Source: Megascapheus bottae (lineage: Eukaryota; Chordata; Mammalia; Rodentia; Geomyidae). From it: DNA of 64,000 bases. The DNA lies in NCBI GenBank assembly GCA_024803745.1, contig JANJXV010000188.1, positions 558,001-622,000 of the forward strand, read 5' to 3'. Every line of letters starts with the position of its first letter. Positions within the stretch are counted from its first letter, which is position 1. Below are positions 1 to 10,964 of the stretch, piece after piece. Position numbers and translations under genes: made by a program. A model generated the notes under the pieces. The model had not been told where the DNA came from. It searched no databases and saw only the letters and a list, made by a program, of their open reading frames with translations.

Positions 1-387
1 CCATCTCATGGTACAGTAGAGTCAAGGCTGACTTTGGGTGTTGGTCTAATCCTGGTAATGTTCCTGCAATTAGGCTGCATGCCAGAGCTTGGAGCTCAAT
101 GCTGCCTTCTTCTTCTACTTAGACAAACACTGGGTTAATGCTAGAGCTACAGGAGAAGACAAGGCCCTCTCCATGGAGGATTTGTCCTGAGTCTTTGAAA
201 AGAGAATAAAGACCCTCTTCCCTTTGACTTCCCAACCTGGATCCCTCTACACATCCTCATTTTCAACTTCTCTGCAGAGTCTCTATGTTCCAGCATCTTT
301 CTTCTTCCTGGCACAAGGCCTATATTAGAGCCTTCTCCACCGTCTGATGGCCCACATTCATCCCGCCTCTTTCTTCTGTCTTCCCAC

Positions 388-594
388 CCAGTTTCCACAC
401 CATCAGGCTGTGTCTGGCTGGGCTCTTGGGCCTCCATCTGAGCCAGGAGCAGTTGTGCACGGCTCTCCACGTGTGATCCAGTCATGTGCCTCTTCAGGTG
501 AGCCAGCAACTGCTTGAGGCAGGCAAAGTGTGCAGGCTGGCAGAAGTCCTCCCAGTACTCGTCCAGCCACATGTCCAGGATAGAAGAGATGGCA
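388..594 (-). pseudogene. RALGDS-like exon (Ras-GEF N-terminal region), gene fragment
   Basis: Read on the minus strand, this exon encodes AISSILDMWLDEYWEDFCQP and runs on through HFACLKQLL and RAQLLLAQMEAQEP. That closely follows the end of the RasGEF N-terminal domain of RALGDS (Ral guanine nucleotide dissociation stimulator), whose family protein activates Ral GTPases downstream of Ras. A polypyrimidine-AG acceptor (CCCCTAG) lies immediately upstream at 595-601, exactly where the known coding sequence has an exon boundary, so this is an intron-containing copy rather than a retrocopy. The 3' end is uncertain: GT donors fit at 399-400 or 386-387, and the frame that stays open down to 147 is probably intron. 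No other RALGDS exon is visible up to about 1700. It could be one exon of a diverged RALGDS/RGL paralogue extending past the left edge, or a pseudogene fragment. No stop is seen within the exon. Confidence 0.7.
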
Positions 595-1525
595 CTAGGG
601 GCAGATGGGGGGCAGCAGAGTCAGAAACCTGGCCAGCGGCTACCCCAGACACTCTCAGCACTCATTTGAAACATGGACATCAGTATCTCCCCAAGCCAAG
701 CTTCTTTGGTGGTGGAGGTAGTGACAGTCCTCAGGAACCAAGGAGGGATTGAAGAGAATTCCAGGGAGCCAGCACCCAATCAAGGGATGAGCAACTCTGC
801 CCTCTCCAGGGAGCTCCCCATACTCCTGCAGCTCTCCAATCCCTCCCCACTGCATGGAGTCTCCATGGGGTCTGTTGTATGCCTGGCATGAACTGGCTGC
901 TGGTTCACATCCACTGGTGACTCTGCTGCCTCAATTCCAAGAGCCACACGTGGGCTATCTCCCCACCTCACTGTTCTCTTGGTGACCCAGCCAGGCCTTC
1001 TACTCTGCCAGCCTTCCTAGGGTCAGTAGAATCCTAAAACACTACATCAATGCTCTACTCCTGTTTGCAAGGCCATGGTAAGGACAGGCAAGGCTGGGCA
1101 TCAGGGGCTGTGGAGAGGATGGGTCGGCACAGGTATTTTTTAGGCTATTTGTATAATCTAGCAGTGGATCATTGTTGGAGAATGTTCTGTGTGCAGCTTC
1201 TTGAATGTGAGGTTCATGGTCATCTGGTGACATACTCCTTTGAGGCCTATTAGCCTCATTGGCATTATTTGAATTCAGAAATATGTTTGTCCATTTTCTG
1301 CAGTGAAATCACTTTTCTAGCAATTATTGGACTGCATAGAAGTCAGCACTACAGGACATCATGAGACATGGAACATCTGTACAAGAATGAAGCTTCTTTA
1401 ACAGTGGAAGGGCCTACACACTGAGGAGAGTCATTAGATCTAGGGATGCTAGAACTCTCGACTACATAGAGCAGTTGCTTTCTATCTCCACTATGTTACA
1501 TCATACCCTTGAGTTTCTTGAGAGA
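595..1525. other. Unique sequence, possible intron of the RALGDS-like gene
   Basis: No recognisable repeat or coding exon. I looked on the minus strand for the preceding RasGEFN exon and did not find it. The short open frames here carry no recognisable domain. Confidence 0.4.
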
Positions 1526-1534
1526 TCACACACA

Positions 1535-1580
<46 letters not shown>
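1526..1580. repeat. (CA)n microsatellite
   Basis: Nearly pure CA dinucleotide run of about 50 bases. Confidence 0.95.
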
Positions 1581-1583
<3 letters not shown>

Positions 1584-1749
1584 CTATATACTTATATGTT
1601 TGTGCATCTCTCTCTTCTATGGATATATGCAATTAATTCTCAGAAGCCTTGACTGAATTGCCAAATATAATTTTGCTTTTCTTTTACCAGTCTGGATATC
1701 TTTAAATCTATGCTTGAGAGCTGTCCTTAAACTTCATTTTTTCCTATAC

Positions 1750-1966
1750 TAGTGCTGTAGCATTTGAGCCACAGGGTCACTGCCTACTTTTTTGGAGTAG
1801 TTATTTGTGGGTTGGTGTTTCCTAGAGATTCTGGCCAAGGCTCTACCTCTTGTTTCTCAGCGCCTCTTGCAGGTTTTCCTGTTTCTGTTGTACTGAGGAA
1901 TTGAACCTAGGGATTTGTGCATGCATGGCAAGCACTCTACCCCTGGGCCACATTCCCGGCTCTGTG
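1750..1966 (-). mobile_element. SINE, ID-like dimer, minus
   Basis: The second half (about 1860-1966) is the complement of the tRNA-like module (GGAATTGAACC, GCATGCATGGCAAGCACTC, GGGCCACATTCCCGGC). The first half, around 'TTTGAGCCACAGGGTCACTG', is more decayed and may be a separate hybrid SINE. Confidence 0.75.
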
Positions 1967-2221
1967 CATTTAAATGGAATAACCTGTGATATAAGTCCAG
2001 TGTATGTTCTCTGCAATTCCAGTGACATTTTCTATGAGAGGCTGCAGTCCTGCGTGGGTGGGTGACCACGGGTCTCTTGAACCTCATCCCTATGGGATGA
2101 CCACCATTCATAGGGAGGATTGGATCAAGGTACTCTTTTCCCATTGAGTATCCTCCATACTCAACAATGCACTAACAAGGAGTCCACGTATTGAAAAATG
2201 AACTGTGATTAAGGTTTACAG

Positions 2222-2300
2222 GCCCATGGGCTTGTCTCTCTTACAAATAAGGTCTCAAGTTCGATGCATAACTGGAAAACAAACAAGCAAACAAACAATC
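2222..2300 (+). mobile_element. Decayed tRNA-like (ID) SINE with A-rich tail
   Basis: A tRNA B-box-like block (TCAAGTTCGATGC) is followed by an AAACAAACAAGC-type tail. The 5' half is poorly conserved. Confidence 0.4.
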
Positions 2301-2359
2301 CAAAAATCAACCGTCCTGTCATGCTTTGATTCATTCCTTTTCTAAGATGAAAGAAACAA

Positions 2360-2500
2360 GCTCAGTGATAGTGGCTCATGCCTGAACTCTAGCTACTCTG
2401 GACTCTGAGATGTGAAGGAGATTCAAAGGAAGCCTATGGAGGAAATCCTGTGAGAGTTAAATGTCCAAGTAACCAAGTGCCATAGGAACGTGTGTCGCAT
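2360..2500 (+). mobile_element. Decayed 7SL/ID hybrid SINE, plus
   Basis: The signature 'AGTGGCTCATGCCTG...CTAGCTACTC' of the B1/Alu-like left half is followed by a 'CCTGTGAGAG' middle segment. The right half is degraded. Confidence 0.6.
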
Positions 2501-2849
2501 GCACTATAGTACTAACCTGAGAAAGGAAAGCTGAGGGGACTCTAGCAAAAAGAACTTAGCCCTTGGCAATGTTTGTGTTTTCTTACGATGACTTTCACCT
2601 GGCCTTCCCTTTTGAGAGCAAGCATATTCCTTATGTTTCATCCTGAGTAGTGTGTCATCACATGTTTACAGGAGTGTGGATTAGCCAGAAAGTCAACGAA
2701 TATGAGTACACATCTCTGATTTTTGGTTGTCATTCATTTAGTACGCATGCACATGACTATTGACAAAGCATACTTAATAGCTCTATGCTAAAAAAAAGCT
2801 ACATGGAATACACAAACATAGGGTCAGGTGAATTACTTAAAGAATTATT

Positions 2850-2916
2850 AACCACACATACACACAAGCACACACACATGCACACACACACAGACACAGA
2901 CACACAGACACACACA

Positions 2917-2971
<55 letters not shown>

Positions 2972-2972
2972 G
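2850..2972. repeat. Imperfect (CA)n microsatellite
   Basis: CA/CACAGA/CACG repeats with a purer 3' half at about 2923-2970. Confidence 0.95.
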
Positions 2973-2974
2973 GA

Positions 2975-4505
2975 GAAGAGACCCGTTAATGAACATGAAA
3001 TTACGTATGTTCAGCTACCCAGACTCTCACTGCCCTGAACCTCCCCATGTCACCTGTTGGGTCCAATAACAACATCTCCAGAAGTGTCCATGGCCAGGTC
3101 TGGCCTGCACCCTTTGTGCTGGGCCAGGCACCCTCTGTGCTCTTCCATGAGGCCCGAGCCTGAACGTCTGCAAGCCACACAAGTGAGCAGTTGGGGGCTT
3201 GTGTTGACTGTGGGTGCCGGGATACCAAGGTTCTAAGTTCCACTGTGAAGGAAGTGAGGTTATCTCTGGAGGTCCTTTCAGTTGAGCCCTTCCTTCTGAC
3301 ACACCCTCCCCAGATGACCCCTTTTCTCACCACTTGCTCGTCCTGAGCATGACCTCATCCATTCAGTGTTTCAGCAACAGTTCAATACTACTCTCCCCAG
3401 GTAGACCTGGGTGCATCAGCCATACCACCTTAGAGGAGATACAGATGGGCTCTGTGCCTCCTGGTGCCCAGTCCTGTATACCTCTTACTACAATTTCCAG
3501 TGTACTAAGCTGGTGACTCCGCAGAGATAGAACAGGGCAATGGAAATTTGAGGAACCATAAAGATTCTATGGGATGACCAGTGGACAGGCCTCAGGGCTA
3601 AAGCTCCACCATGTCCCAAGCTGCAAACCGAAAAGCATTGAGGCTCAGCCCAATATATTCTGGCCACTGACATAGATTCTCTCACTCTACAACCACAAGC
3701 CAGTTCTCATATGGCCCTGAGATTGAGGCCTGGCTAAAGCATGTCTGTCTGATGGAGTTAGGAAAATTTTATTTCCTCCAAATGTGTGGCTATCCCCAGT
3801 GGGTTAGGGGACACTGTATTTCAGCTTGGAAAGGTGATGTCATTTCCAGGCCCTATGATACACCTTGGACACCTGTCCCTTCATGTCCCCTCATCCACAT
3901 TGACCTCTGGACTGGGATGCTCCTATTTATGCCTCCAGTGGAGCTTGGAAGACAGATATGAAGTGGTTAATGTTTGTGTTCTTTCCTGGTGCCAGTTCTG
4001 AGGCTTACATTCTGGATCTGGGCACTGTCCTTGAGCTTCTTTGCTCCAGGCTGGTACTCTGTCACTTCAGCCACTCTTCCACTTTTGACCTTTGAGTGTC
4101 AGGAACTTTTCTTCTGGAGACAGCATGGAATCTCTGTCTCCACATCTCAGCCCCTGAAAAGCTATTAGTACAGTGGTTCCTCATTGGCGCCTGGTTTCTA
4201 TAATGAATTTTCACTGTTGTGTATCACATCTCCTTTTCCTTTCAACTGCTGGACCCACTGTTGTTGTCGTGACCTTCCTGACAGGCCAATATCTGAAGGT
4301 CCTTTCTCGGACTCTATGTCACAGACCTTCGCATGGCCTGCCGAGGAAAATGCAAGCAGTGATGATGCCATTCCACTCCCTAGGATTCGCCTCTCTGTTG
4401 TTGTTGTGAGCCTGAGTCAGGTCTGGAATACTTTTCCTCTCTACGTCCATGACGGGACCTGATATAGCCCATCAGCAGATGGTATTAAGTTTTTCCAATG
4501 CTTTC
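2975..4505. other. Unique sequence, nothing recognised
   Basis: Balanced composition with several short open frames on both strands. None has a domain or homology I can name and no repeat is evident. Confidence 0.4.
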
Positions 4506-4635
4506 TTGGATGTTTGAACTCAGGTCTATGTTCTTCCACTGGTCCTCAGTACTGGGGTAATTGAGGAGTGAGGGAAGAAATTAGGTCACTGGGAGTGTGC
4601 CCTTAAACGGGATATTGGGATGAGGGGGTCTTGTG

Positions 4636-4738
4636 TGTCTGTCTCTGTCTCTGTCCCTGTCTCACTTTCTCCCCCCCCTCTCTGTCTCTCTCTCTCTTTC
4701 TCTGTGTCTCTCTCTTTCTCTCTCTCTCTATCTCTTCC
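4636..4738. repeat. TC-rich low-complexity tract
   Basis: TCTCTG/TCTCTC units with a CCCCCCCC interruption. Confidence 0.9.
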
Positions 4739-4763
4739 AGACCCTGTGAGGTACATAGGCCTC

Positions 4764-4968
4764 CGCTTTTAATTGTATTCTAATGTCTGGGAGATGGATG
4801 GGGGATTGCAGTTACGTTCATCACACATTGGGTACATAACTTCTCGAACACTGATTCCCCTTCCTATGTTGTTTTCTCATTTTTCTTCCCGCAACCCCTA
4901 CTCAATCATTTGTGTTTCCCCATTCCTTCTCTATTTCAATTAAACAAGTAAAGTATATACCATATACC
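4764..4968 (-). mobile_element. L1-3'-end-like insertion with 9-bp target duplication
   Basis: ATAGGCCTC occurs on both sides (4755-4763 and 4969-4977). The interior resembles a family found at 9438, 23519, 35016, 51715 and 62870, which I read as minus-strand L1 3' ends. It interrupts the repeat unit at 4510-5130, as the intact copy at 19265 shows. Confidence 0.65.
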
Positions 4969-5334
4969 ATAGGCCTCTTTTTCAACTCTCTTGATGTACT
5001 GTGCCAGAGCAATATAGCCAACAGATATGTTTGGACAGGAAACATGAGGCAATATAAACCGCTTTTCCTTTTCAGTGGGTGTTCTCCATTGTTTGGGGAC
5101 AGGTATCTGATCTCCAGGTGAAGTGAGTTTTCCATTGAGATTCCTACAGGAAGCTTTCAGGATACCAATCAGACAAGATCAGGAAAAAGAAGGACTAGAT
5201 ACTCTATATTTCAAACACTGAACATATACAATATGGAATATGAAAATTACAAGAGACAAACTGAAAGAAACATGGGAACATCATTTCCTATTAATAAAGA
5301 AAATGATCTCTTAAGAAGAGGTAACAATTTTCAC

Positions 5335-6960
5335 ACATGTAGCTCTCCTGTTGGCGCATCTAAACTAATGAAGCAAACAGCACTGCATTTGCTAGTGCAG
5401 ATGGAGTCCAACCTAGTGTTACTGGGGTGCTGTGATACCTCAGTCTCCAACAGGAAGGATACCCATACCATTCCTGCCCTCAAAAACATGAACCAAGAAT
5501 CATCAGAATTGAATGGCACTATCAACCAAATGGACTTAATGGACAAATACAGGCTATTTTATGCAGCATCTGCACAATACAATCTTCCCAGGTATTCATG
5601 GAACATTTTCAAAATTGATAGGGTTTTGGGATAAGAAGGAAGCATGAACAAATAGGCTGGAATAGAAACAATTTCCTTTTTCCTTCTGATCATAAAGCAA
5701 TAAAACTTGATGTCAACGAAAGAAAAGTACAGAAACTACTCAAGTTCATAGAAATTCAGCATGTATCCTTAAATATGAAGAAGAAATAGTGTGGCAATCA
5801 CGAAATTTCAAGAATCCGATGAAAATGAAAGCATCACTTAGAAGGACCTCTGGGATACAGCAAAGGCGGTGGGAAGAGAAATGTTTCTAGTGATGAGGAC
5901 CTTCATATATAAAGAGGGATTTCAATGAAATAATATAGGATAGGAGAATAGGCAGAAATTGATGATGAAGATTAGGGCAGACATTAATGAATGACTAAAA
6001 TAATATAAAAATCAATGAAACTAAAACTTGGTTCCTTGCAGAATAAGTAAGATAGACAAATCTTGTCAAACACCCACCAAAACAAGGAGGAAAAAGACTC
6101 TAGTTAAAATACATGTAAAAATGGAGAAAATGAATACCAGTGTACATTGAATGCTATGTTCTAAGACACTGAAAAATAAAGACAAATGTGATACATTTCT
6201 AGATTTCCATTGAACTTCCAAGGCTAAATTAACGGCAGAGAAACCATTTAAGCAGAGAGAACAATGAAATTGTAATAGCGATACTCATTCAAGCAATCAA
6301 AGCACAGGTTTAGAAAAATTCAACACCTAAATCAACCAGAACATTAAAGAAGAGCTAATATGAATGCTTTTCAAAGTATTCCAAAAAATGGAAGAGCAGA
6401 ATCAAGCTCACTCTAGAAGTCAATCTTTCCCTGATGTATAAGTTTCAGAAGATTGGAACAGAAAAAGGAATCATGTCCAATTTCCTTGCTGAATATAGAA
6501 AAAATGTTCTCAATAAAATATGTACAAACAGAATCCAACAGTACATTCAATAGACTACATACCACAATCTAGTTGGATTCCTACGACAGATTCCAGGATC
6601 GGTCAACATATTCAATTTAATAAATATAATACAGCCAACCAACAGATTCAACAACTATCATCTAGTGATGATTTTCAGAATGCAGCAAAAGCTTAGGAAG
6701 GAATTCAACAAAACTGTATGATAAACGAATGATGCGCAGAAATTAGCGATAGATGATGTATACCTAAAGACAACCAAAGCTAGGTATGTCAAGCCTATGA
6801 CTGATATAATCCTAAATGAGGAAATTGGGAATTCTGACCTTAGAAGTCATGAATGAGATACATATCCATGCTGCTTCCTTTCATACAACACAGTACTAAA
6901 TTTCCAGGTTAGAGAAATAGGTCAAGAAAAAACAATATTTCAATAGAAATAGGGAAGCAA
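5335..6960 (+). mobile_element. Ancient LINE-1 ORF2 fragment (endonuclease to reverse transcriptase)
   Basis: Conceptual translation shows the C-terminal endonuclease part (INQMDLMDKYRLFY, FKIDRVLG at about 5515-5630), then the linker (LWDTAKAV-like at about 5848, NETKTWF-like at about 6010) and the start of the reverse transcriptase region (about 6480-6700). Stops and frameshifts are frequent, so it is long dead. Neither ORF1 nor a 3' UTR is attached. Confidence 0.8.
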
Positions 6961-8440
6961 AACATCAAATGCTCCCTTTTACCTGGTATTATGCCCTTCT
7001 CCTTACAAGGTCCTAAAGAGTACACCAAAATGCTCCCAGCTCTGAAAGACTCGGTTGGCATTGTAGCTGTCAATAAGTTCACATGTGTGTCCAGCCCTGG
7101 TGCTCAGGATTATAATGGAGGACATTCACTAGAGTGGGTGGCATCAACTTATGTTTGTCTAGTGTCCTTCATTCCCTCAATAGCTGCGTCTTGCATAATG
7201 TCTGCTCTTGTCTAGTGTCCAGTGATTGTTACACACAGATCAATGACAGGGAGTCCACATCTGTCCTTCAGTGTGTTATTCTATTTAGACACATGCGCTT
7301 GAGATTCTCCAAAGCACAATTCTTGACAATATAGTGAAAGGAAAGCCACATGGAATACACAAATATCCCTGAATAGTGTGTAAATTGATGCTTCCCAATC
7401 TGCTTCTCTGTACTGCAAATGTTCTTTGGGAAGTTATTCAAATTTGAGAATGTGCTTCCTGTGTTAACACAATGGAGGAGAATGGAAGAAGAAGAGCTGG
7501 ACTTGATGAACAACAGGTCAAGACTGTTGGTTGAGGAACAGTCCTTCCTGAGGGATTGGAGGTTGTGCTGGAGACATGTTTGGGCTATATATAGGGCTTC
7601 ACAAGGAAGCTAAAACTAAACATGGCAATGGTCTGTTGGAGGCCCAGGGCGATGTGCTTGTCCAGGCCCTCAGTGGAATATTCCACGTGTAGTGTGGGGG
7701 CAATTATCCCCTGGGGACCTAGGTCAGAATCACCAGCCTGCAGACAAGCACCTGAGCATGCACCTAGTGCTTTGCTTGACCCTGAGGAATTAAGCAGGAC
7801 TCAATCCTTCACCAAGTTCTGTGAGATCACCTCAACCTCCAGTCCCACACATGAGAGTGATGTTAGCAAACCCCAGTGTAGTGAAACTAAACTGAATGCT
7901 TGCTTAGTGGAAGGAGGACAGGCCCTTCCTTCATTAGAGTGCAGAAGGGGCCAGCCTTCCCTGTGCATGCAGAGTCCACTGAGAATCCTCCCAACTTTTC
8001 TAGATCATAACACATAGAAGGTTACTCTCATAGTAGAGGTGAAAGAAGAAAATCATAACGACCAGAGTATGGAACCACAAGAATTTTAATCGAGTGTGAA
8101 TATTCAAACCTAACAGTTCCTTCTGAAACATCTCCCCAGGCTAATTCGTAAGCATTGTACGTTTTGGCATGTGTCCACATATTCACTGAAGAACTGGGAC
8201 ACACACCAGGGCCCACACTCCTGGATTCCAATCTTCAGTGGTCTCCATTGTCTGGGGTGCTGCTCTGTGAAATGGTGATGGGATTGGCATGGCCTAGAAA
8301 GATAAATGGGCCAATCAATTCTTACCACTTGTGGGTAAGGATGAGTTCTAGCAGAGGCCTTGTTATATCTAGAGTTGAGCCCAGCCTCTCCTCCCATCCA
8401 GACTGCCACAAATCTGTGCTACTGATCTGTGACAGTGATG
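6961..8440. other. Unique sequence, nothing firm
   Basis: Includes an open frame at 7622-8017 (plus) with no recognisable domain. A stretch near 7280-7366 weakly resembles 2735-2826 (shared CACATGGAATACACAAA). Confidence 0.35.
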
Positions 8441-8441
8441 A

Positions 8442-8520
8442 CTGGAGTGAACTTCAAGCAGTGGAGCATCTGCCTGGCAAGCACAAAGTCTTAAGTTCAA
8501 ACCCCAGTGCTGCTCCATCA
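8442..8520 (+). mobile_element. ID-like SINE monomer
   Basis: tRNA-like block with 'GCATCTGCCTGGCAAGCACAAAG' spacing and a 'AAGTTCAAACCCCAG' B box. Confidence 0.6.
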
Positions 8521-9435
8521 ACACACTGGTAGAGGATGGTCCACCATCTTCATGTGACACAGCAACTAGAAAATGCTGGGGATATCACAGAGATCTTGAT
8601 ATCGGTGGGTGGAAGAGATGGTGGGGCTTTTGCTTCAACAGAAAAGGGCATGCAGCTTCCTGGGTGAAGAGCACAGAGAGAGAAGAAAGAGAAGAGACAG
8701 ATGAACTTGATCAGTGGAGAGAACAGAAGCAAAGCCTGCTGGTCAGGTCCTCATAACTATGTCCAGGTGAAGAGAGACTCAAGTGGATGGCAGATCAGTG
8801 TCATCAAGAGAGAGAGGATGGCTGACCTCAGTCAGGAGAAGGAGGGAGAGAGAGCATGCTGGGCATTAGTTATCATGCCAACCTGGACTGGAAACAGGAA
8901 GAGAGGAAAGGACAGTAGAAGAGGACCTCTCGTGCTCATGAATGACTAGGATGACCTTGAGACCTCCAGATAGTTATCCAAAGACTTCACAGGGTGAAAA
9001 CTAACCTATTTTCTAGAGGATGGACTGTGAGCTTATAGCTTCAGAAGCACAATCATTTAGTATTAAATTCTAAATCCTCTCTACTCACTTTAGAGACATC
9101 ACGTTCTAGGAGCTAAATGTCTTTTTTGTTTCCTAGAATTTGTTAAACATGTGGAAGCTAGTTTGGATTTTCCATAGTATCACTCCATGCTCCCCTAAAA
9201 GTTTCCTACAGTTCCTTTCAGAGGCAGATGCATTCTGGGAGCCACTTCCTGGCCCCTGGGCTGTGTTGTGTCTCTGTAGTCATCTTCACTTTTCCATCCA
9301 CGGAGATGGCTCCAGTGGGCATGTGTTTTTTTATTTTTATTTTACATGAAGCACTAATAATATGAAATGTTTTTTTGTGTAGAATTGAATGAATTCTGAA
9401 AGAATCTGTTGTCACTTTATCTAGGTTCTTCAGTA
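8521..9435. other. Unique sequence, nothing recognised
   Basis: A purine-rich stretch lies at about 8660-8840. No repeat or gene is supported. Confidence 0.35.
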
Positions 9436-9437
9436 TT

Positions 9438-9555
9438 TATGTTTATTGAGTAGTCAAACAGAAGGCTTGCAATTCTGTAAGTCAGATTATGAGTACAATG
9501 TTTCTTGGTCACCCATTTGTTCTCCATTTTCCCGTCTCCTGTCCCTACCTTAAAG
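9438..9555 (-). mobile_element. L1-3'-end-like repeat fragment
   Basis: Member of the same dispersed family as 62870-62955 and 35016-35095 (pattern: rTCAnnnAGAnGnTTnCAATT..GTAAGTnAG..TGAGTACAnT). Confidence 0.45.
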
Positions 9556-10638
9556 TCGATTCTTTAGTCTTTAGTTATTTGTGGTTTGGGTTATTATTAT
9601 TGTCGTTTTTTTTTCTTTTTTGGTCTGTATCCTGGGGACCTTTAAAGAATTAGCACAGACACATTCTGATAAGTAAAATCATCACCGTAGGTAGTTGTGG
9701 TCATAGTTTCCTCTTAGTACCTTGCTAAGGAATGTATGAAGAGAGACATGAACGTACAGGCTGTTCAAATCCTGCTTCAGTTCATGTGACTGTGTCTACA
9801 TGATGACAGACCTTTACGGGGAATGAGCCTTGTGCAGCGGGCCCCAGGGTTTCAGTGTCAGCGCAGCTCTAGCTTTCCTTCTATGTCTGGAGTGAAGAGA
9901 CGGCGGTCAGCCGCAATTGCCAACCAATGGGATCTTCTTAGAGGTGGTTTGATTGGCCACTGGCCTTTCCACTTTACAGCTTGGCCACTTGGATCTTGTA
10001 GAGATAGCCTCAATCTGCAGTCCCACCCCGTCCGTGTTTCACTTCCTGTCAGAGGTCATCCGGCCTTCTAGTTGCCTGTGTGGAGAGGGACAGGCTGTGA
10101 AGGGGGCCAGGCCCTCGGAGCTGCCACTGTGGTTTGGAAGCCCCAGGCCCTTGTAGAACTGGCCTTCCTGTGTTCCTGACATCCTCAGAAGAGCAGACTC
10201 TGCACAAAGTGGCTAGCAGTTCATGTGAGTGGCATGCAAAAGGTTCATTCATAATTTTAAAACACTTTCTTACTATTGTAAAACAGAAACTGAACAGATC
10301 TTAATAAGCAGGCCACAGACAAAATAATGAGAATAGCTTTACCAAAGATACTAGCACATGCTGTCTGCATTTCTCCATTGGAGTACATCCTTAGCAAACC
10401 ACATATAATAAAAACCCAGGACCATTTTTTGCTGGGGGGAGGAGGATTATATGCTCTCTAGCAACCATGTATAAAATTTTACACAAGCACTGTTTTATGA
10501 GTTATATAAAATATTATAAAAATAGGAAAAGAAGACTGTACAAGGAAAGTATGGAGAATCATTTCTTCTCAGAGGCAGATCTGGCTTGGAAGTGGAAAAC
10601 CTCACGTTTGGTCAGCGCCTGGAGAATGACCACAACTG
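9556..10638. other. Mostly unique; CCAAT-containing GC-richer block at 9830-10160
   Basis: 9830-10160 is GC-richer than its surroundings and has two CCAAT/ATTGG motifs (9922-9926 and 9950-9955). It could be an LTR or retrocopy remnant but I cannot name it. 10225-10320 is copy A of a direct repeat with 11363-11462. Confidence 0.35.
10225..10320 (+). repeat. Direct repeat copy A
   Basis: Matches 11363-11462 with shared runs TTCATAATTTTAAAACA and TATTGTAAAACAGAAA. Roughly four bases in five agree over about 100 bp. Confidence 0.75.
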
Positions 10639-10659
10639 TGATATCAGTACTCTCTCTTT

Positions 10660-10948
10660 CTCTCTTTTTGGTGGGTGTCATGAGGCTTGAACTCGGCTGG
10701 GCTTTCTCTGAACTCTTCAGTTCAAGAATACCACCCTACCCCAGGGTCTGAGCAATGTCCCTGAGCTTTTCAGCTCAAGGCTACTGCCCTACCCTTGAGA
10801 CAAACCCCACTTCCCATTTTCTAGAGGTTAATTGGAGATAAAGTGTCTCAGGTCCTTTTGTGCCCTGGCTGGCTTTGAGCCTTGATCCTCAGATCTCAGC
10901 CTTCCTGTGTAGCTAGGATTACAGGCATGAGCCACCGCACCCAGCTCA
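10660..10948 (-). mobile_element. 7SL/ID hybrid SINE, minus, with internal ID duplication
   Basis: Full hybrid SINE on the minus strand. The ID part appears twice in tandem (two 'TTCAGYTCAAG' blocks at about 10717 and 10769). Flanks TGATATCAGTACTCTC (10639) and TGATGTCAATATTCTC (10948) look like a diverged target-site duplication. Confidence 0.85.
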
Positions 10949-10964
10949 TGATGTCAATATTCTC

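Larger units (their letters stand above)
4510..5130 (+). repeat. Interspersed repeat unit, copy 1, split by an insertion
   Basis: Related to 19265-19612. Shared blocks include AAATTAGGTCACTG, GTGCCCTTAAA, CATAGGCCTCC, ATATAGCCAACAGATATG and CCAGGTGAAGTGAG, in the same order. A TC-rich run lies inside at 4636-4738. The 3' half is separated from the 5' half by a 205-bp insertion (4764-4968). The family is not identified; it is probably an old mammalian element. Confidence 0.7.

Noticed and set aside
147..387. Continuation of the RALGDS-like frame past the exon.
   Set aside because: The residues stop resembling RALGDS after about position 400 and GT donors are available, so this is more likely intron read-through.
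5233..5634. 133-codon open frame that might be a gene.
   Set aside because: Its second half reads as the C-terminal part of the L1 ORF2 endonuclease, followed by the rest of a decayed ORF2.
7622..8017. 131-codon open frame on plus.
   Set aside because: No recognisable domain, start context or polyadenylation context. Length is compatible with chance in a GC-richer stretch.
8028..8530. tRNA gene candidates in ID-like repeats (here and at 62660).
   Set aside because: They have A/B-box-like text but A-rich tails and no full cloverleaf, so they are SINEs rather than tRNA genes.
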